64,000 nucleotides of DNA from Angelakisella massiliensis (GCF_900104675.1 NZ_LT629945.1:2929683-2993682), one strand, 5' to 3'; shown: positions 7,856 to 16,873, counted from the first letter of the stretch. Notes: generated by a model not told the origin, from the letters alone. Made by a program: numbers and translations.

Positions 7856-9960
7856 TACGCACCGCCTCCTTCTTCCAGATCCCAGCCCAGCTGCTCCAGT
7901 TGGGCCACCATCTCTTCCAGACGGATCATTTCACTGTCCTGGACACCTGCTGCCTGATATAACCGGCGGGCCTCGCTCCAGCATTCAGCCATGCGGCTGT
8001 AGTCTCTCTGGTCTGTTTCCCGGCTTCCCTCCAGATCCCCATACAGCAGCGCCAGCCTCATGGGCACCCGGTAATCCCCGGGATAACGCTGCTCCATTTC
8101 CATCAGCAGCGCTTCCGCTTCCTCATACCGGTCCAGCACCTGGAGCACCACAGCTGTGTTCTGCTCCACAGTAAAGGTGACATAACCTTTCGCCAGCAAT
8201 TCTTCCAACAGGGACAAAGCCTGCTGATACAGCTCCTGCCGCTGCTGGGGGTTCTCATTGGCCTTCCGCAGCAGCGCTTCCGAAAGCATCTGTGTCTGAA
8301 CGCTGTTGGACGCCGCGCCCAGACGGTCCCGGGCCTCCTCCAAAACAGCAATCTCCTCATCGGTGCGTCCCAACTCCATGCAGCAGTTGGCCGCCTGGAT
8401 ATAGGCCCGGCCCATTACCGCCGGATCACCGGCGCCCTGGGCTGCCGCCATCAGCTGAGGCAGCGCCTGGTCGTATTCTCCATAGGCATATGCGATCTCC
8501 CCACGGGTCAGCGCCAGGTCCTCCTGCTTTGCGCCGATGCTCTCCATCACAGCCACTGTCTCCTCCGCCAGCTTCTGGTTGCCGGTGCGGGCATAACAGA
8601 TGGCCAGTTCCCGCTGATACTCCGGCAGATCCGGCGTCAGCCACACCGCCAGCTGATAACTCTCCAGCGCCTGCTGATATTGTTCCAGGCGGTAAAAACA
8701 GTTCCCCTCCAAATAACGGATCTGTCCCTGAGCCGCCTCAAATTCCTCCTGGGTCATGGCGTCCGCCTTATGGAATTCCACTCCCTCCAACAAATCGATG
8801 GCCTGCTGATATTCCCCCTGCTGGTACAGCAGCGCCGCCAACTGGCTGTAGGCTTCGATACGGCTTTGATCCAGCGCCACCGCCTCCAGCAGCACCTGCT
8901 GGCTTTGGGCGTATTGCTGCTGCTGCCGCAGGGTGCTTCCCTGCTCCACCAATGCCAGGTAATTTCCACGGTTTTCCTCTTCCAAAGTCCGCAGGCCCAA
9001 CAGAATTCCCAGCACTCCCAGCGACAGGCACAGACCGACACAAAGCCCGGCTATGCGGGTCTGACGCACCCAGCGGCGGTACCGGGCATCCAGGCGGCTG
9101 AGGTTGTTGAGGGCCCGCAGCATCTCTCCCGCCGAGGAGAAACGCTCTGACTGTTTGGGGGCCATTGCCCGTTCCAGCACCTGCCGGAAGGCATCCCCCA
9201 GCTGGATATCATAGTCGGTCAAAGGCGTCACCCCGGCGCACCACACCGCCGGATCATAACCGGTGAGCATATAATATCCCAGAGCTCCGATGGCATACAG
9301 ATCGGTACGGGGCGTCACCTTGCCATAGCCCTGTGCCGCCCGCACCACAGGCAGCAGCGGGCTGCCGGCAGGAAACCTCTGAGGAGGCAGATTATACTGC
9401 TCGGGGGCGGCAAAGCCGGAGGAAGCGCCAATGGCTTCCTGTCCCTCCTCCCGGGCTTCCAGGGAAGCGTTGAAGTCAATGACACAGATATCCCCCTGAG
9501 GGGTGATCATGACATTTTCCGGCTTGAGATCGCTGTGGATAATGGGGGGACGGCGGGTGTGCATATATTCCGTCACCTCACACAGCTGCCGGACCCATTT
9601 CAGCGTCAGCTTCTGGTCCAGCGCGCCTTCCCGGCGGACATACTCCCGCAGAGTACAGCCCTCCACAAACTCCATAATGGTATAACAAAAGCCATCAGAG
9701 GCCAGCTTCAGGTCATAAATCCGGGGAAGATACTGGTGGCGCAGGGCCGTCATGATCCTGGCCTCGCCCCGCTGGTCCAATCTGCCCTGGAAACGTCCCT
9801 GAACCCGCTTGATGACCACATCCACATCCAGCCCCACTTTATGGGCCCGGAACAAATTGCTGAAACCTCCCTGCTGCCCCAGAGGGCGCACATCCACCAG
9901 GTCGTCTCCCAATACCTCTCGCGGTATCGCGGAAACACCATCCTCCAAAACTGTTGCCAT
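7855..9960 (-). CDS. Transmembrane Ser/Thr protein kinase with C-terminal TPR domain
   Basis: 701 residues from the ATG at 9960 (MATVLEDG; AAAGGGCGGAG upstream). Earlier in-frame codons lie upstream of the promoter at 10042-10070 or lack a ribosome site. The Hanks-type kinase domain fills residues ~20-290: VVIKR with Lys51, the catalytic loop HSDLKPEN (Asp144), VIDFN in place of DFG (Asp162), and AAPEQY in the activation segment. One membrane helix lies near 300-322. The remainder is a TPR array predicted outside the membrane, in place of the PASTA repeats of PrkC-type kinases, and might sense a protein ligand. It heads the operon 9960-1945. No PP2C phosphatase is present in the window. Confidence 0.93.
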   Translation of the reverse strand: MATVLEDGVSAIPREVLGDDLVDVRPLGQQGGFSNLFRAHKVGLDVDVVIKRVQGRFQGRLDQRGEARIMTALRHQYLPRIYDLKLASDGFCYTIMEFVEGCTLREYVRREGALDQKLTLKWVRQLCEVTEYMHTRRPPIIHSDLKPENVMITPQGDICVIDFNASLEAREEGQEAIGASSGFAAPEQYNLPPQRFPAGSPLLPVVRAAQGYGKVTPRTDLYAIGALGYYMLTGYDPAVWCAGVTPLTDYDIQLGDAFRQVLERAMAPKQSERFSSAGEMLRALNNLSRLDARYRRWVRQTRIAGLCVGLCLSLGVLGILLGLRTLEEENRGNYLALVEQGSTLRQQQQYAQSQQVLLEAVALDQSRIEAYSQLAALLYQQGEYQQAIDLLEGVEFHKADAMTQEEFEAAQGQIRYLEGNCFYRLEQYQQALESYQLAVWLTPDLPEYQRELAICYARTGNQKLAEETVAVMESIGAKQEDLALTRGEIAYAYGEYDQALPQLMAAAQGAGDPAVMGRAYIQAANCCMELGRTDEEIAVLEEARDRLGAASNSVQTQMLSEALLRKANENPQQRQELYQQALSLLEELLAKGYVTFTVEQNTAVVLQVLDRYEEAEALLMEMEQRYPGDYRVPMRLALLYGDLEGSRETDQRDYSRMAECWSEARRLYQAAGVQDSEMIRLEEMVAQLEQLGWDLEEGGGA

Positions 9961-10041
9961 AGCTCCGCCCTTTCCGCGGCTGCATAAAGCGTCTCCACAA
10001 AAGGGAAACATCTGCTCCGCCTTTTTCATATCAATGGTAAT

Positions 10042-10070
10042 ATTATACTGGGTTTTTCTTCCTGTTTCAA
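10042..10070 (-). promoter_or_regulatory. Promoter of the kinase/VWA operon
   Basis: TTGAAA (10065-10070) and TATAAT (10042-10047) are spaced 17 bases apart on the minus strand, about 80 bases upstream of the kinase ATG. It is the only good promoter seen before the six-gene run. Confidence 0.8.
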
Positions 10071-10196
10071 TCAATTCTGTCGAAAAATGACTTTTTCCAA
10101 AGATGCAGACAGGTGTGTTTTTCTCTTCCAAAGGGCATCCGCCTTGAAACTGAGCGCTTTCAGTTTTGAAAAACTTTTTCATCAGGTTTTCAGCGG

Positions 10197-10240
10197 AATA
10201 AAAAAGCATGGCGCTGCCTTCCAGAACAAAAGGCAGCGCC
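10197..10240 (-). terminator. Terminator after the purine nucleoside phosphorylase gene
   Basis: An 11-bp GC-rich stem (10210-10220 with 10230-10240, GGCGCTGCCTT/AAGGCAGCGCC) is followed on the minus strand by ATGCTTTTTTATT. It separates the nucleoside phosphorylase unit from the kinase operon. Confidence 0.88.
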
Positions 10241-10319
10241 ATGAAATGATCTGCGCCATTTCAAAAAACAGAAAGGGGGGGATCTGCATTTTCAGCACTT
10301 CCCCCTGGTGGAGGGATAT

Positions 10320-11147
10320 TTACGCCTGAGGCAGATGGGCCAAAATGTCCAGCACCAGTTTCTGAAGTTCCTGGCCCTTGGCCTGGCCGATTTCGATGAC
10401 CTCTTCCTCTGTGAGAGGCTGGTCCAGAATGCCGGCGGCCATATTGGTAATCAGGGAAAAGGCCAGCACCTTCATCCCGCAGTGGGAGGCGGCAATAGCC
10501 TCCGGCACAGTGGACATTCCCACAGCATCCGCTCCCAATGTGCGGAAAGCCCGAATCTCGGCAGGGGTCTCAAAGCTGGGGCCGGTTGTGGCAAGATATA
10601 CGCCCCGCCGCAGGGAAATGCCCAGCCGCTGCGCCGCTTCCAGTGCCAGCTTCCGCAAAGCCGGGGTATAGGTATAGCTCATATCGCAGAAACGGGGGCC
10701 CATTTCAGGAGCATTTTTGCCGATAAGGGGATTTCGGCCCATGAAATTGATGTGATCCTCCAGCAGCATCAGATCCCCAACCTTGAAATCCAGGTTGACA
10801 CCGCCGGCGGCATTTGTGAGAATCAGGGTCTCCACACCCAGCAGCCGCATCACCTGCACCGGCAGCACCACCTCGGTGATATCATGTCCCTCATAGCAGT
10901 GCAGACGGCCCTGCATACACAGTACCGGTACACCCGACAGCCTGCCGCAGATAAAACGGCCCTTATGGCCGGGCGCGGTAGAACAGACAAAGCCGGGGAT
11001 CTCCCCATAGGGAATGATTCTTCTGGGCTCCTCCAGCTTTTCTCCCAGATCTCCCAACCCAGAGCCTAAAATCAGCCCAACCTTTGGGGTCTCAGGCAGC
11101 AGGGGACGCATATAATCAGCAGCCTCACACATCTTCTGGTAATTCAT
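10320..11147 (-). CDS. punA: Purine nucleoside phosphorylase
   Basis: 275 residues, typical for the trimeric PNP (PNP/MTAP) family, which splits inosine and guanosine with phosphate into base and ribose-1-phosphate. Diagnostic stretches are LILGSGLGDLG (phosphate loop), GHKGRFICGRL, CMQGRLHCYEGHD, LILTNAAGGVN, and GADAVGMSTVPEAIAASHCG near the C-terminus. It is cytoplasmic, for nucleoside salvage. AGGAGG lies 8 bases before the ATG. It is monocistronic between its own promoter (11248-11277) and terminator (10197-10240). Confidence 0.96.
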   Translation of the reverse strand: MNYQKMCEAADYMRPLLPETPKVGLILGSGLGDLGEKLEEPRRIIPYGEIPGFVCSTAPGHKGRFICGRLSGVPVLCMQGRLHCYEGHDITEVVLPVQVMRLLGVETLILTNAAGGVNLDFKVGDLMLLEDHINFMGRNPLIGKNAPEMGPRFCDMSYTYTPALRKLALEAAQRLGISLRRGVYLATTGPSFETPAEIRAFRTLGADAVGMSTVPEAIAASHCGMKVLAFSLITNMAAGILDQPLTEEEVIEIGQAKGQELQKLVLDILAHLPQA

Positions 11148-11247
11148 CGTTTATTCCTCCTGTGTTTTTTGTCTGGATGGAATGCTCCAACATATTTTCC
11201 CCAAAAATGGGCAAGGGGTCCTCTTTTCCATAACAGACGCTGACAAC

Positions 11248-11277
11248 ATTATAATCTGGCACAGCCAGCTGCGTCAA
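11248..11277 (-). promoter_or_regulatory. Promoter of punA with a palindrome in the spacer
   Basis: TTGACG (11272-11277) and TATAAT (11248-11253) are 18 bases apart on the minus strand, ~100 bases before the punA start. The spacer contains CTGGC-TGT-GCCAG, a 5-bp inverted repeat that could be an operator. The rest of 11148-11508 holds only the terminator at 11385. Confidence 0.7.
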
Positions 11278-11384
11278 TCTTTCTCTCCCGCTGCGGTTTT
11301 CACTGATGGAGGTGATCGCCTCAAAATCAAATGAAAGGGCAAAATAAAAGACAGGGCTCTCTCTCTGAGATTCTCTCTTTTCAA

Positions 11385-11428
11385 GAAGAAAAACGCCCTT
11401 CGCCGCATTTTTATAGACACGGCGAAGG
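11385..11428 (-). terminator. Terminator of the FecCD-type ABC operon
   Basis: A 9-bp stem (11397-11405 with 11420-11428, CCTTCGCCG/CGGCGAAGG) is followed on the minus strand by GCGTTTTTCTTCTT. It lies 80 bases downstream of the binding-protein stop codon. Confidence 0.85.
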
Positions 11429-11508
11429 ACGAAAAACATCCCATTAAACAGGAAATTCTTTTTTACCGCATAAAGCAGTCGGGCACATTCTTTTGCTGAT
11501 AACCGCCA

Positions 11509-12687
11509 TTATTCCTGGGGAATGGAATTGGCCAGCAAAGCCTCCATGTCCTCCCGGGTGACATCCACATGATACATCACTTTGTAATAATCAATAGCCA
11601 CATCCACGATGTCAATGTCATAGAGATCAGGATACAGCAGGTTGGCCATCCAGTGCAGGCCGATAAAGCGGTTGACAGACGGAGGACGGTCCGCCCAGCT
11701 GTAAGGCAAATCGGGCATCTTGTAAACCCGGCCATTCTTTACCGCGTCAATGGTAGCCCAGTTGGGATCGCTGAGAATGGTCTCATAGGCGTTGGAGGTA
11801 CCCTGTGTGATGATGATCTGAGGATTCCAGCTGAGAATCTGTTCCATGGAAACAGCAGACTGACCGAAACCGGACTTGGCGTCCACCTGAGCCACATTGA
11901 TAGCACCGGCGGTATTGAAAACATAGGAACGGTTGGAGCTGGCGGGTTCGGTAGCCAGTCCGTCATCACCCTCGGCGTAATAGAGGGTCACCCGCTCCTC
12001 CTCAGGAACCTGGGCCGCTACAGCCTCAACCTTCTCCACGATATCGGAGGTGTAGGCAATGATCTCCTCCGCGTCCTCTTCCCGGTCGATGATCTTGCCC
12101 AGCAGGCGGTACGCCTCGGCATAATCCGCCATCTCACCACTGAAAAGCACCACAGGGATATCCAGCTGAGCCTGAAGGTCATCCGCCTCAGAAATATCGG
12201 TCTCGGTGATGGTGCTGGTGCCCATGCTGAGAATCACCTGTACATCGGCGTTCTTAATGGCTTCCAGATTCAGGGAGCCATTGCTGCCGGACATGGTACC
12301 ATAGCTGGGCAGATCCCACACTTCTTCGGTAACGAATTTTTTCTGCTCCTCTGTAAAGGCGCTGCCGGTAGAGCTGGGGGCGGCGGTCATCTTATCGGGA
12401 GCCAGGGTATACAGCAGCATCAGCGCGGTGGAGCCGGTGGGATAGATCCGCTCCAGATTTTCCGGTGAGGGAATGGTGAGCGTACGTCCACCCATATCCA
12501 CAATTTCCACAGTACCGTCAGAAGCTGCGGCCTCGCTGCTCTCCGGCGCCTGGGAGTCGGCAGCCTCACTTGCCGGTGTGGATGCCACGGATGATGCCGC
12601 GCTGGACGCGGCCTGGCCTGCGCAGCCGGTGAGTACCAGCAGCAGCACCAGTGTCAGTGCCAGCAGGGACTGAAACTTTCTTTTCAT
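11509..12687 (-). CDS. ABC transporter substrate-binding lipoprotein (metal-chelate type)
   Basis: 392 residues. The signal peptide ends in the lipobox LTGC, then a Ser/Ala-rich linker runs to ~55. The body is a class III (helical backbone, PF01497-like) binding protein: VDMGGRTLTIPSPENLERIYP at the start of the fold, NADVQVILSMGTST, and SWNPQIIITQGTSNAYETI in the second lobe. GAGGAGG lies upstream of the ATG. It is the last gene of an operon with a methyltransferase, permease and ATPase. The family binds siderophores, haem, cobalamin or molybdate; the ligand cannot be told from sequence. Confidence 0.92.
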   Translation of the reverse strand: MKRKFQSLLALTLVLLLVLTGCAGQAASSAASSVASTPASEAADSQAPESSEAAASDGTVEIVDMGGRTLTIPSPENLERIYPTGSTALMLLYTLAPDKMTAAPSSTGSAFTEEQKKFVTEEVWDLPSYGTMSGSNGSLNLEAIKNADVQVILSMGTSTITETDISEADDLQAQLDIPVVLFSGEMADYAEAYRLLGKIIDREEDAEEIIAYTSDIVEKVEAVAAQVPEEERVTLYYAEGDDGLATEPASSNRSYVFNTAGAINVAQVDAKSGFGQSAVSMEQILSWNPQIIITQGTSNAYETILSDPNWATIDAVKNGRVYKMPDLPYSWADRPPSVNRFIGLHWMANLLYPDLYDIDIVDVAIDYYKVMYHVDVTREDMEALLANSIPQE

Positions 12688-12838
12688 GAAAATCCTCCTC
12701 TTTTTTTCAGATCTTCCCTTTCCCTGTCAGACGGGACGGGAAAAGGACCTCCGGCAAAGATAACGGCCGGGGGACTATTCCACAGGCTGTTGCACCTGAG
12801 AATGACTGATATCCACATGGGCACAAGGTTTTGAAAGG

Positions 12839-13651
12839 TTATCTTTCCGTTCCCAGCCGGGGAACCGGAATGCAGATGGTGGCCTCCCGCTCCGCCTCCA
12901 CAGAAACGGTGCGCACCTTGATTTCCATTCCATACAGCTGCTGCATGGTCGGTTCCGTGACCACCTGGGAGGCGTCCCCCATGGCAACGATCCGGCCGCC
13001 CCGCATGGCGATGATCCGGTCCGCGCAGTAAAGGGCATGGTCCGGGTTGTGGGTAACCATCAGCACCCCCATCCCCTCCCGGGCAAGGCAGCGCATCTGC
13101 TCCAGCACCAGATACTGGTTGCCAAAATCCAGACTGGCGGTGGGCTCGTCCATAATCAGCAGATCAGGCTGCTGGGTCAGGGCCCGGGCGATGAGCACCA
13201 TCTGCCGCTGTCCTCCTGAAAGCTGGGTATAGCACCGGTCAGCATAGGCGGATATCCCCAGACGCTCCATAGCCTGCCGGGCAATTTCCTGGTCCTTTTT
13301 GGTGGGCTGGCACATCCGGCTCAAGTGAGGCGTCCTTCCCAGCAGCACCACGTCCCGCACGGTGAAGGGAAAGGGCGGAGTATGGGTCTGGGGAATATAA
13401 GCGATTTTTTTCGCCAGGCTCCGCTCATCCATATGGTGTACATCCTGGCCATAAAGGCGGATGCTTCCCTGCTGGGGCCTCAGAAACGCCAGCATGGTTT
13501 TGAGCAAAGTGGTTTTTCCGCAGCCATTGGCGCCCAGAATGCAGACATATTCTCCTTTGTGCAGATCAAAGGAAACTCCATTGAGCACCGGGCGGCTGCC
13601 ATAGCTGAAATGCACTTCGGAGACCTCTATCATGGTTTGCTGTTCACTCAT
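12839..13651 (-). CDS. ABC transporter ATP-binding protein (FecE/BtuD type)
   Basis: 270 residues. Walker A is GANGCGKTT (~38-46), the Q-loop is YIPQTHTP, the signature is LSGGQRQM, Walker B is LLIMDEPTAS, and the switch histidine is in VTHNPDH. Its start overlaps the permease gene by 8 bases, so the two are translationally coupled. It energises the FecCD-type importer at the cytoplasmic face. A 151-base gap separates it from the binding-protein gene, with no promoter recognised there. Confidence 0.96.
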   Translation of the reverse strand: MSEQQTMIEVSEVHFSYGSRPVLNGVSFDLHKGEYVCILGANGCGKTTLLKTMLAFLRPQQGSIRLYGQDVHHMDERSLAKKIAYIPQTHTPPFPFTVRDVVLLGRTPHLSRMCQPTKKDQEIARQAMERLGISAYADRCYTQLSGGQRQMVLIARALTQQPDLLIMDEPTASLDFGNQYLVLEQMRCLAREGMGVLMVTHNPDHALYCADRIIAMRGGRIVAMGDASQVVTEPTMQQLYGMEIKVRTVSVEAEREATICIPVPRLGTER

Positions 13652-14669
13652 GGCCGTTCCCTCTCCCGCTGCCGTATCTGAAAATCAGGAAGAAAAACGG
13701 CACGCCGATAAAAGATGTCAAAATACCGATGGGCAGTTCCACCGTAAAAGCGGTACGGGCCACATCGTCCACCAAAAGCAGAAAGGTGGAGCCTAAAATG
13801 GCACAGGTGGGCAGCAGGCGCTTGAAATTGGGGCCCACCAGTGCCCGTCCGGCATGGGGGATCACCAGTCCCACCCAGCCTACCATGCCGCAAATGGAGA
13901 CACAGGCGGCGGTGATGAGGGTGGAAGCAATGATCACCTGATGGCGCACCCGGGCGGTTTTGATTCCCATGCTCCGTGCTTCCTCCTCACCGAAAGAAAG
14001 GACATTCAGCTGCCAGCGGACTCCGAAAAGGATGAGAAAGCCCAGAGCAACCGGCACCAAAATGCTCCACAGCTTGGTTTTGTTAATGGTATTGAAGCTG
14101 CCCATCAGCCAGAATGTGATCTGGGGCAGCTTATCGTCAGCGTCAGCCAGCAGCTTGATGGCGGAGGTACCGGACTGAAAAAGGGTACTGACCATCATCC
14201 CCCCCAGCACCAGACCCAGAATGGCGTCCTGACTGAAACGGTTGGTAACAGTGGTGGCGATAAACACCGCCAGGATTCCCCCCAAAAAGCCCAGCAGCTG
14301 CACCTGGATATTGGGCAGACCCAGCAGCATGGCGATACAGGCGCCAAAGCCCGCCCCGGCAGAGGCTCCCAGAATATCAGGGGAAACCATGGGATTTTTA
14401 AACATCCCCTGATAGGCAGCACCGGAGACCGCCAGACCGCCTCCTACCAGCAAAGCTGCCAGCACTCTGGGCAACCGGATATTGAACAGCGTTGTTTCCA
14501 TATTGGGGTTGATGATCTGGCTGGGATCAACAAAATGATAATACAGCGTATGTAAAAGGTCCGGCAGCGCAATGGGAAAGCTGCCGATGGTAAAGGAAAA
14601 CAGAAACGCCCCCAGGGGCAGCAGCAACAGCAGCGGCCAACAATCCGCCAATTTTTGTCTCCAATTCAC
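13644..14669 (-). CDS. ABC transporter permease (FecCD/BtuC family)
   Basis: 341 residues starting at a GTG (14669) with AAAGGAG 11 bases upstream. It has about nine to ten membrane helices. FecCD family signatures include IRLPRVLAALLVGGGLAVSG, the segment AAYQGMFKNPMVSPDILG, and GMVGWVGLVIPHAGRALVG near the C-terminus, which contacts the ATPase. It forms the membrane channel of the metal-chelate importer. Confidence 0.96.
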   Translation of the reverse strand: MNWRQKLADCWPLLLLLPLGAFLFSFTIGSFPIALPDLLHTLYYHFVDPSQIINPNMETTLFNIRLPRVLAALLVGGGLAVSGAAYQGMFKNPMVSPDILGASAGAGFGACIAMLLGLPNIQVQLLGFLGGILAVFIATTVTNRFSQDAILGLVLGGMMVSTLFQSGTSAIKLLADADDKLPQITFWLMGSFNTINKTKLWSILVPVALGFLILFGVRWQLNVLSFGEEEARSMGIKTARVRHQVIIASTLITAACVSICGMVGWVGLVIPHAGRALVGPNFKRLLPTCAILGSTFLLLVDDVARTAFTVELPIGILTSFIGVPFFFLIFRYGSGRGNGHE

Positions 14670-14693
14670 AGGGAATACCGCTCCTTTCCGGCA

Positions 14694-15368
14694 TCAGCCG
14701 GGATTTACCTCTTTTTCCATGATGATCCATCTGCCGTTGTCCTGGGTATGCAGGAGCTGGTATGGAATATTGCTTTCTCTGAGGATCTGTTCCAGGGAAG
14801 CGTCTGTGATGGACCCGCTTTTTGCCATCACATCCTCAGGCCAGCCGGGACGGATCTGCTGCATCCGGGGCCGGATCTGCTCCACCAGCTGCAGGCTTCC
14901 CATGCCGCCGCCCACATAAGTGCGGCCTCCCGGCGCCAGGATCCGCCAGATTTCCTTCAATGCCTTGGGCAGGTCGGACCAGATATGATAAGATCCTCTG
15001 CTGACCACCAGATCGGCACAGCCATCCTCCAGCTGCGCCAAATGGTGTACATCCCCTTGCAAAAAACGGCACCGGTCAGTCAGTCCTCGCTGGTCAGCGT
15101 GTTTTTGGGCAAGATCCAGAGCCGCGTCATTGACATCTACAAAAATCCCTGTCAAGCGGCTTTGTTCCAGCAGCGCCATTCCAAGATGTCCGCCGCCGCA
15201 GCCGATATCTACCATGCATCCCTGGCGAATACCGGTCCGCTCCAGGATATCCTGGGCAATCACCGGATAAATGGGATAAAAAATATACTCCGCGATAAAA
15301 TCAAAAGGGAATTTTTCCCCCGCAGACATATCACTGTATCCTTGTTTTTGTTCCTCCTGGCGCTCCAT
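14694..15368 (-). CDS. Class I SAM-dependent methyltransferase
   Basis: 224 residues from the ATG at 15368, preceded by AAAGGAGG 8 bases away; an in-frame start at 15419 has no ribosome site. Motif I is MVDIGCGGGHLG (~60-71), followed by an acidic residue at the end of beta-2 (IFVDVND) and DLVVSRGSYHIW for motif IV. It is first in the operon with the FecCD-type importer. Such a methyltransferase beside this importer may modify a metal chelate or cofactor after uptake, but the substrate is unknown. Confidence 0.88.
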   Translation of the reverse strand: MERQEEQKQGYSDMSAGEKFPFDFIAEYIFYPIYPVIAQDILERTGIRQGCMVDIGCGGGHLGMALLEQSRLTGIFVDVNDAALDLAQKHADQRGLTDRCRFLQGDVHHLAQLEDGCADLVVSRGSYHIWSDLPKALKEIWRILAPGGRTYVGGGMGSLQLVEQIRPRMQQIRPGWPEDVMAKSGSITDASLEQILRESNIPYQLLHTQDNGRWIIMEKEVNPG

Positions 15369-15576
15369 TGCGGAGCCTCCTTTCCTTCCTCCACTGTGGG
15401 AAGGTATTTTCACCCTCAAAATCCTCGTGCCGCAAAACTTCTTTCCTATTGGGCGCTTTCCCCTGGCGCTGTGTGTCGCTGAAACGCATGACTTTTCGCA
15501 TGGAAAGCTTCTCTGTCCGCCCCGGATACAGCCAATGCTATGGGCTGCCTGAAAGAAGGTGGGCCCTCGTTATCTC
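15369..15576 (-). other. ~208-nt 5' leader of the methyltransferase/ABC operon
   Basis: The transcript start inferred from the promoter lies ~208 bases before the methyltransferase ATG. The leader has short stems (CAGCC...GGCTG near 15532-15550) but no open frame with a ribosome site and no U-tract hairpin. I compared it by eye with cobalamin, molybdenum cofactor and FMN riboswitch cores and saw no match. Confidence 0.4.
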
Positions 15577-15582
15577 TGGTAA

Positions 15583-15611
15583 AGTATAACGATTTTCCCA
15601 TTGAATGTCAA
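15583..15611 (-). promoter_or_regulatory. Promoter of the methyltransferase/FecCD-type ABC operon
   Basis: TTGACA (15606-15611) and TATACT (15583-15588) are separated by 17 bases on the minus strand. It is close to the sigma-A consensus and is the only strong promoter in 15369-15946. Confidence 0.82.
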
Positions 15612-15849
15612 CCCTGTAACGAACCTTTTTCACCACTGTTCATCACTTTTTCCATCCTGCAGAAACACTTTCAGACCGCTGTAAAATCCATGGCCTGCGC
15701 CTGCCGGGGCGTGAAACCGGGGACCAAAGCTGCTTTCATCAAAAAACGGCTTCGTATCCAGGGGGTACCCAGTTCCCATAAAAGTGTGCCGCACTTTTGA
15801 GGGTACGCTCTTTTTCTCACAGCTGCCGTGAATGGGACGGCACAGCAAA

Positions 15850-15886
15850 GCTCCGGCCCGCTGGCTGAAAAACAGCGGGCCGGAGC
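15850..15886 (-). terminator. GC-rich hairpin after the alpha/beta hydrolase gene
   Basis: A perfect 14-bp inverted repeat (15850-15863 with 15873-15886, GCTCCGGCCCGCTG and its complement) lies 60 bases after the hydrolase stop. On the minus strand only TTT follows, so termination may be inefficient. The rest of 15612-15849 holds nothing I can identify. Confidence 0.65.
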
Positions 15887-15946
15887 CTCAAAACCTGAAT
15901 ATTTTTGACACCCTGTACCAATATCGGGACCGATTCCTATCCCCAA

Positions 15947-16873
15947 TCAACTCAGTACGCCATCCAGGAAACGGATCAAGCCTTCCTCCACCTCATCCCG
16001 TAGCTCAGGCTCATTATGGATCTCATGACGATAACCGGAATAAGCCTTTACCGAAACAGGATTGCCGCTGCGGGCAAGGAGGTTGGCAACATGATAAAGC
16101 CCTTCGCCATAGTTGCCGCAAGGGTCCTGATCACCGGAAATCAAATAAACCGGCAGCCGGGAGGGAACCTTTTCCGCCCACTGGGGATTTTCGATAAAGT
16201 GATACAGCTGCACAAAGTCCCACACCAGCTCCAAAGTGGTATCAAAGGTGTTGAACATATCGCTTCCGTGGTCTGCCACTACCCGAGGATCATTGGCAAT
16301 CCAGTCGGAAGGACCGTTGGGATTGGCGATGCGGTCTGTCATACCGCTGAACACCCTCCCAAACCACGGACCGGCGGGCTGATAGGGGTCCGCTTCATAA
16401 GCCGCCCGGAACTCCTCATTTTCATAGGCCTCCTCACAGCCCTTCCACTGGGAACAAAGACCGCAGAGCATCAGCGCTGTCAAATCCTCTCCATAGCAGG
16501 CTGCATAGGCCCGGGCCAGCATGGAGCCCCAGCTGTGGCCAAACATCAGATAAGGAAGCGCCGGATAGTCCGCTGCGGCAATATCATGGAGCTGTTTTTC
16601 GTCCTTCAGATAGGTCTCATAGCCGCCGGAATGGGGATCGCCCAAAGTCCCGCCATCATAGCCGGTTTTTCCATGCCCGATGTGATCATCGGCATACACC
16701 ACAAAGCCCGCCGCCTGGAATTTGCCGATCATGTGGAGATAGCGCCGGGAATGTTCTCCATACCCATGAATCAGTTGGATGACGCCTCTGGGCTTCCCCA
16801 GGGGAGTGTAGGCCCAGGCTTTGACAGTATCCCGCCCGTTGGCGGATGGAAAGCTGATTTCTCTGATAGACAT
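15947..16873 (-). CDS. Alpha/beta hydrolase (monoacylglycerol-lipase / serine aminopeptidase S33-like)
   Basis: 308 residues, cytoplasmic. The nucleophile elbow is GHSWGS (~115), the oxyanion region is HGYGEHSRRY (~36-45), the acid is in LISGDQDPCG, and the histidine in GYRHEIHNEPE near the C-terminus. Fold and spacing match Hydrolase_4 enzymes that cleave lipid or small esters. AAGGAGG lies 8 bases before the ATG. It is likely monocistronic; the 387 bases upstream (16874-17260) contain no gene. Confidence 0.93.
   Translation of the reverse strand: MSIREISFPSANGRDTVKAWAYTPLGKPRGVIQLIHGYGEHSRRYLHMIGKFQAAGFVVYADDHIGHGKTGYDGGTLGDPHSGGYETYLKDEKQLHDIAAADYPALPYLMFGHSWGSMLARAYAACYGEDLTALMLCGLCSQWKGCEEAYENEEFRAAYEADPYQPAGPWFGRVFSGMTDRIANPNGPSDWIANDPRVVADHGSDMFNTFDTTLELVWDFVQLYHFIENPQWAEKVPSRLPVYLISGDQDPCGNYGEGLYHVANLLARSGNPVSVKAYSGYRHEIHNEPELRDEVEEGLIRFLDGVLS

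Noticed and set aside
11125..11439. A 104-codon frame overlapping the start of punA
   Set aside because: It covers the punA promoter and the upstream terminator, overlaps the punA start, and lacks a ribosome site.
15369..15576. Cobalamin, molybdenum-cofactor or FMN riboswitch in the operon leader
   Set aside because: Suggestive genomic context, but I could not find any of their conserved core sequences in order.
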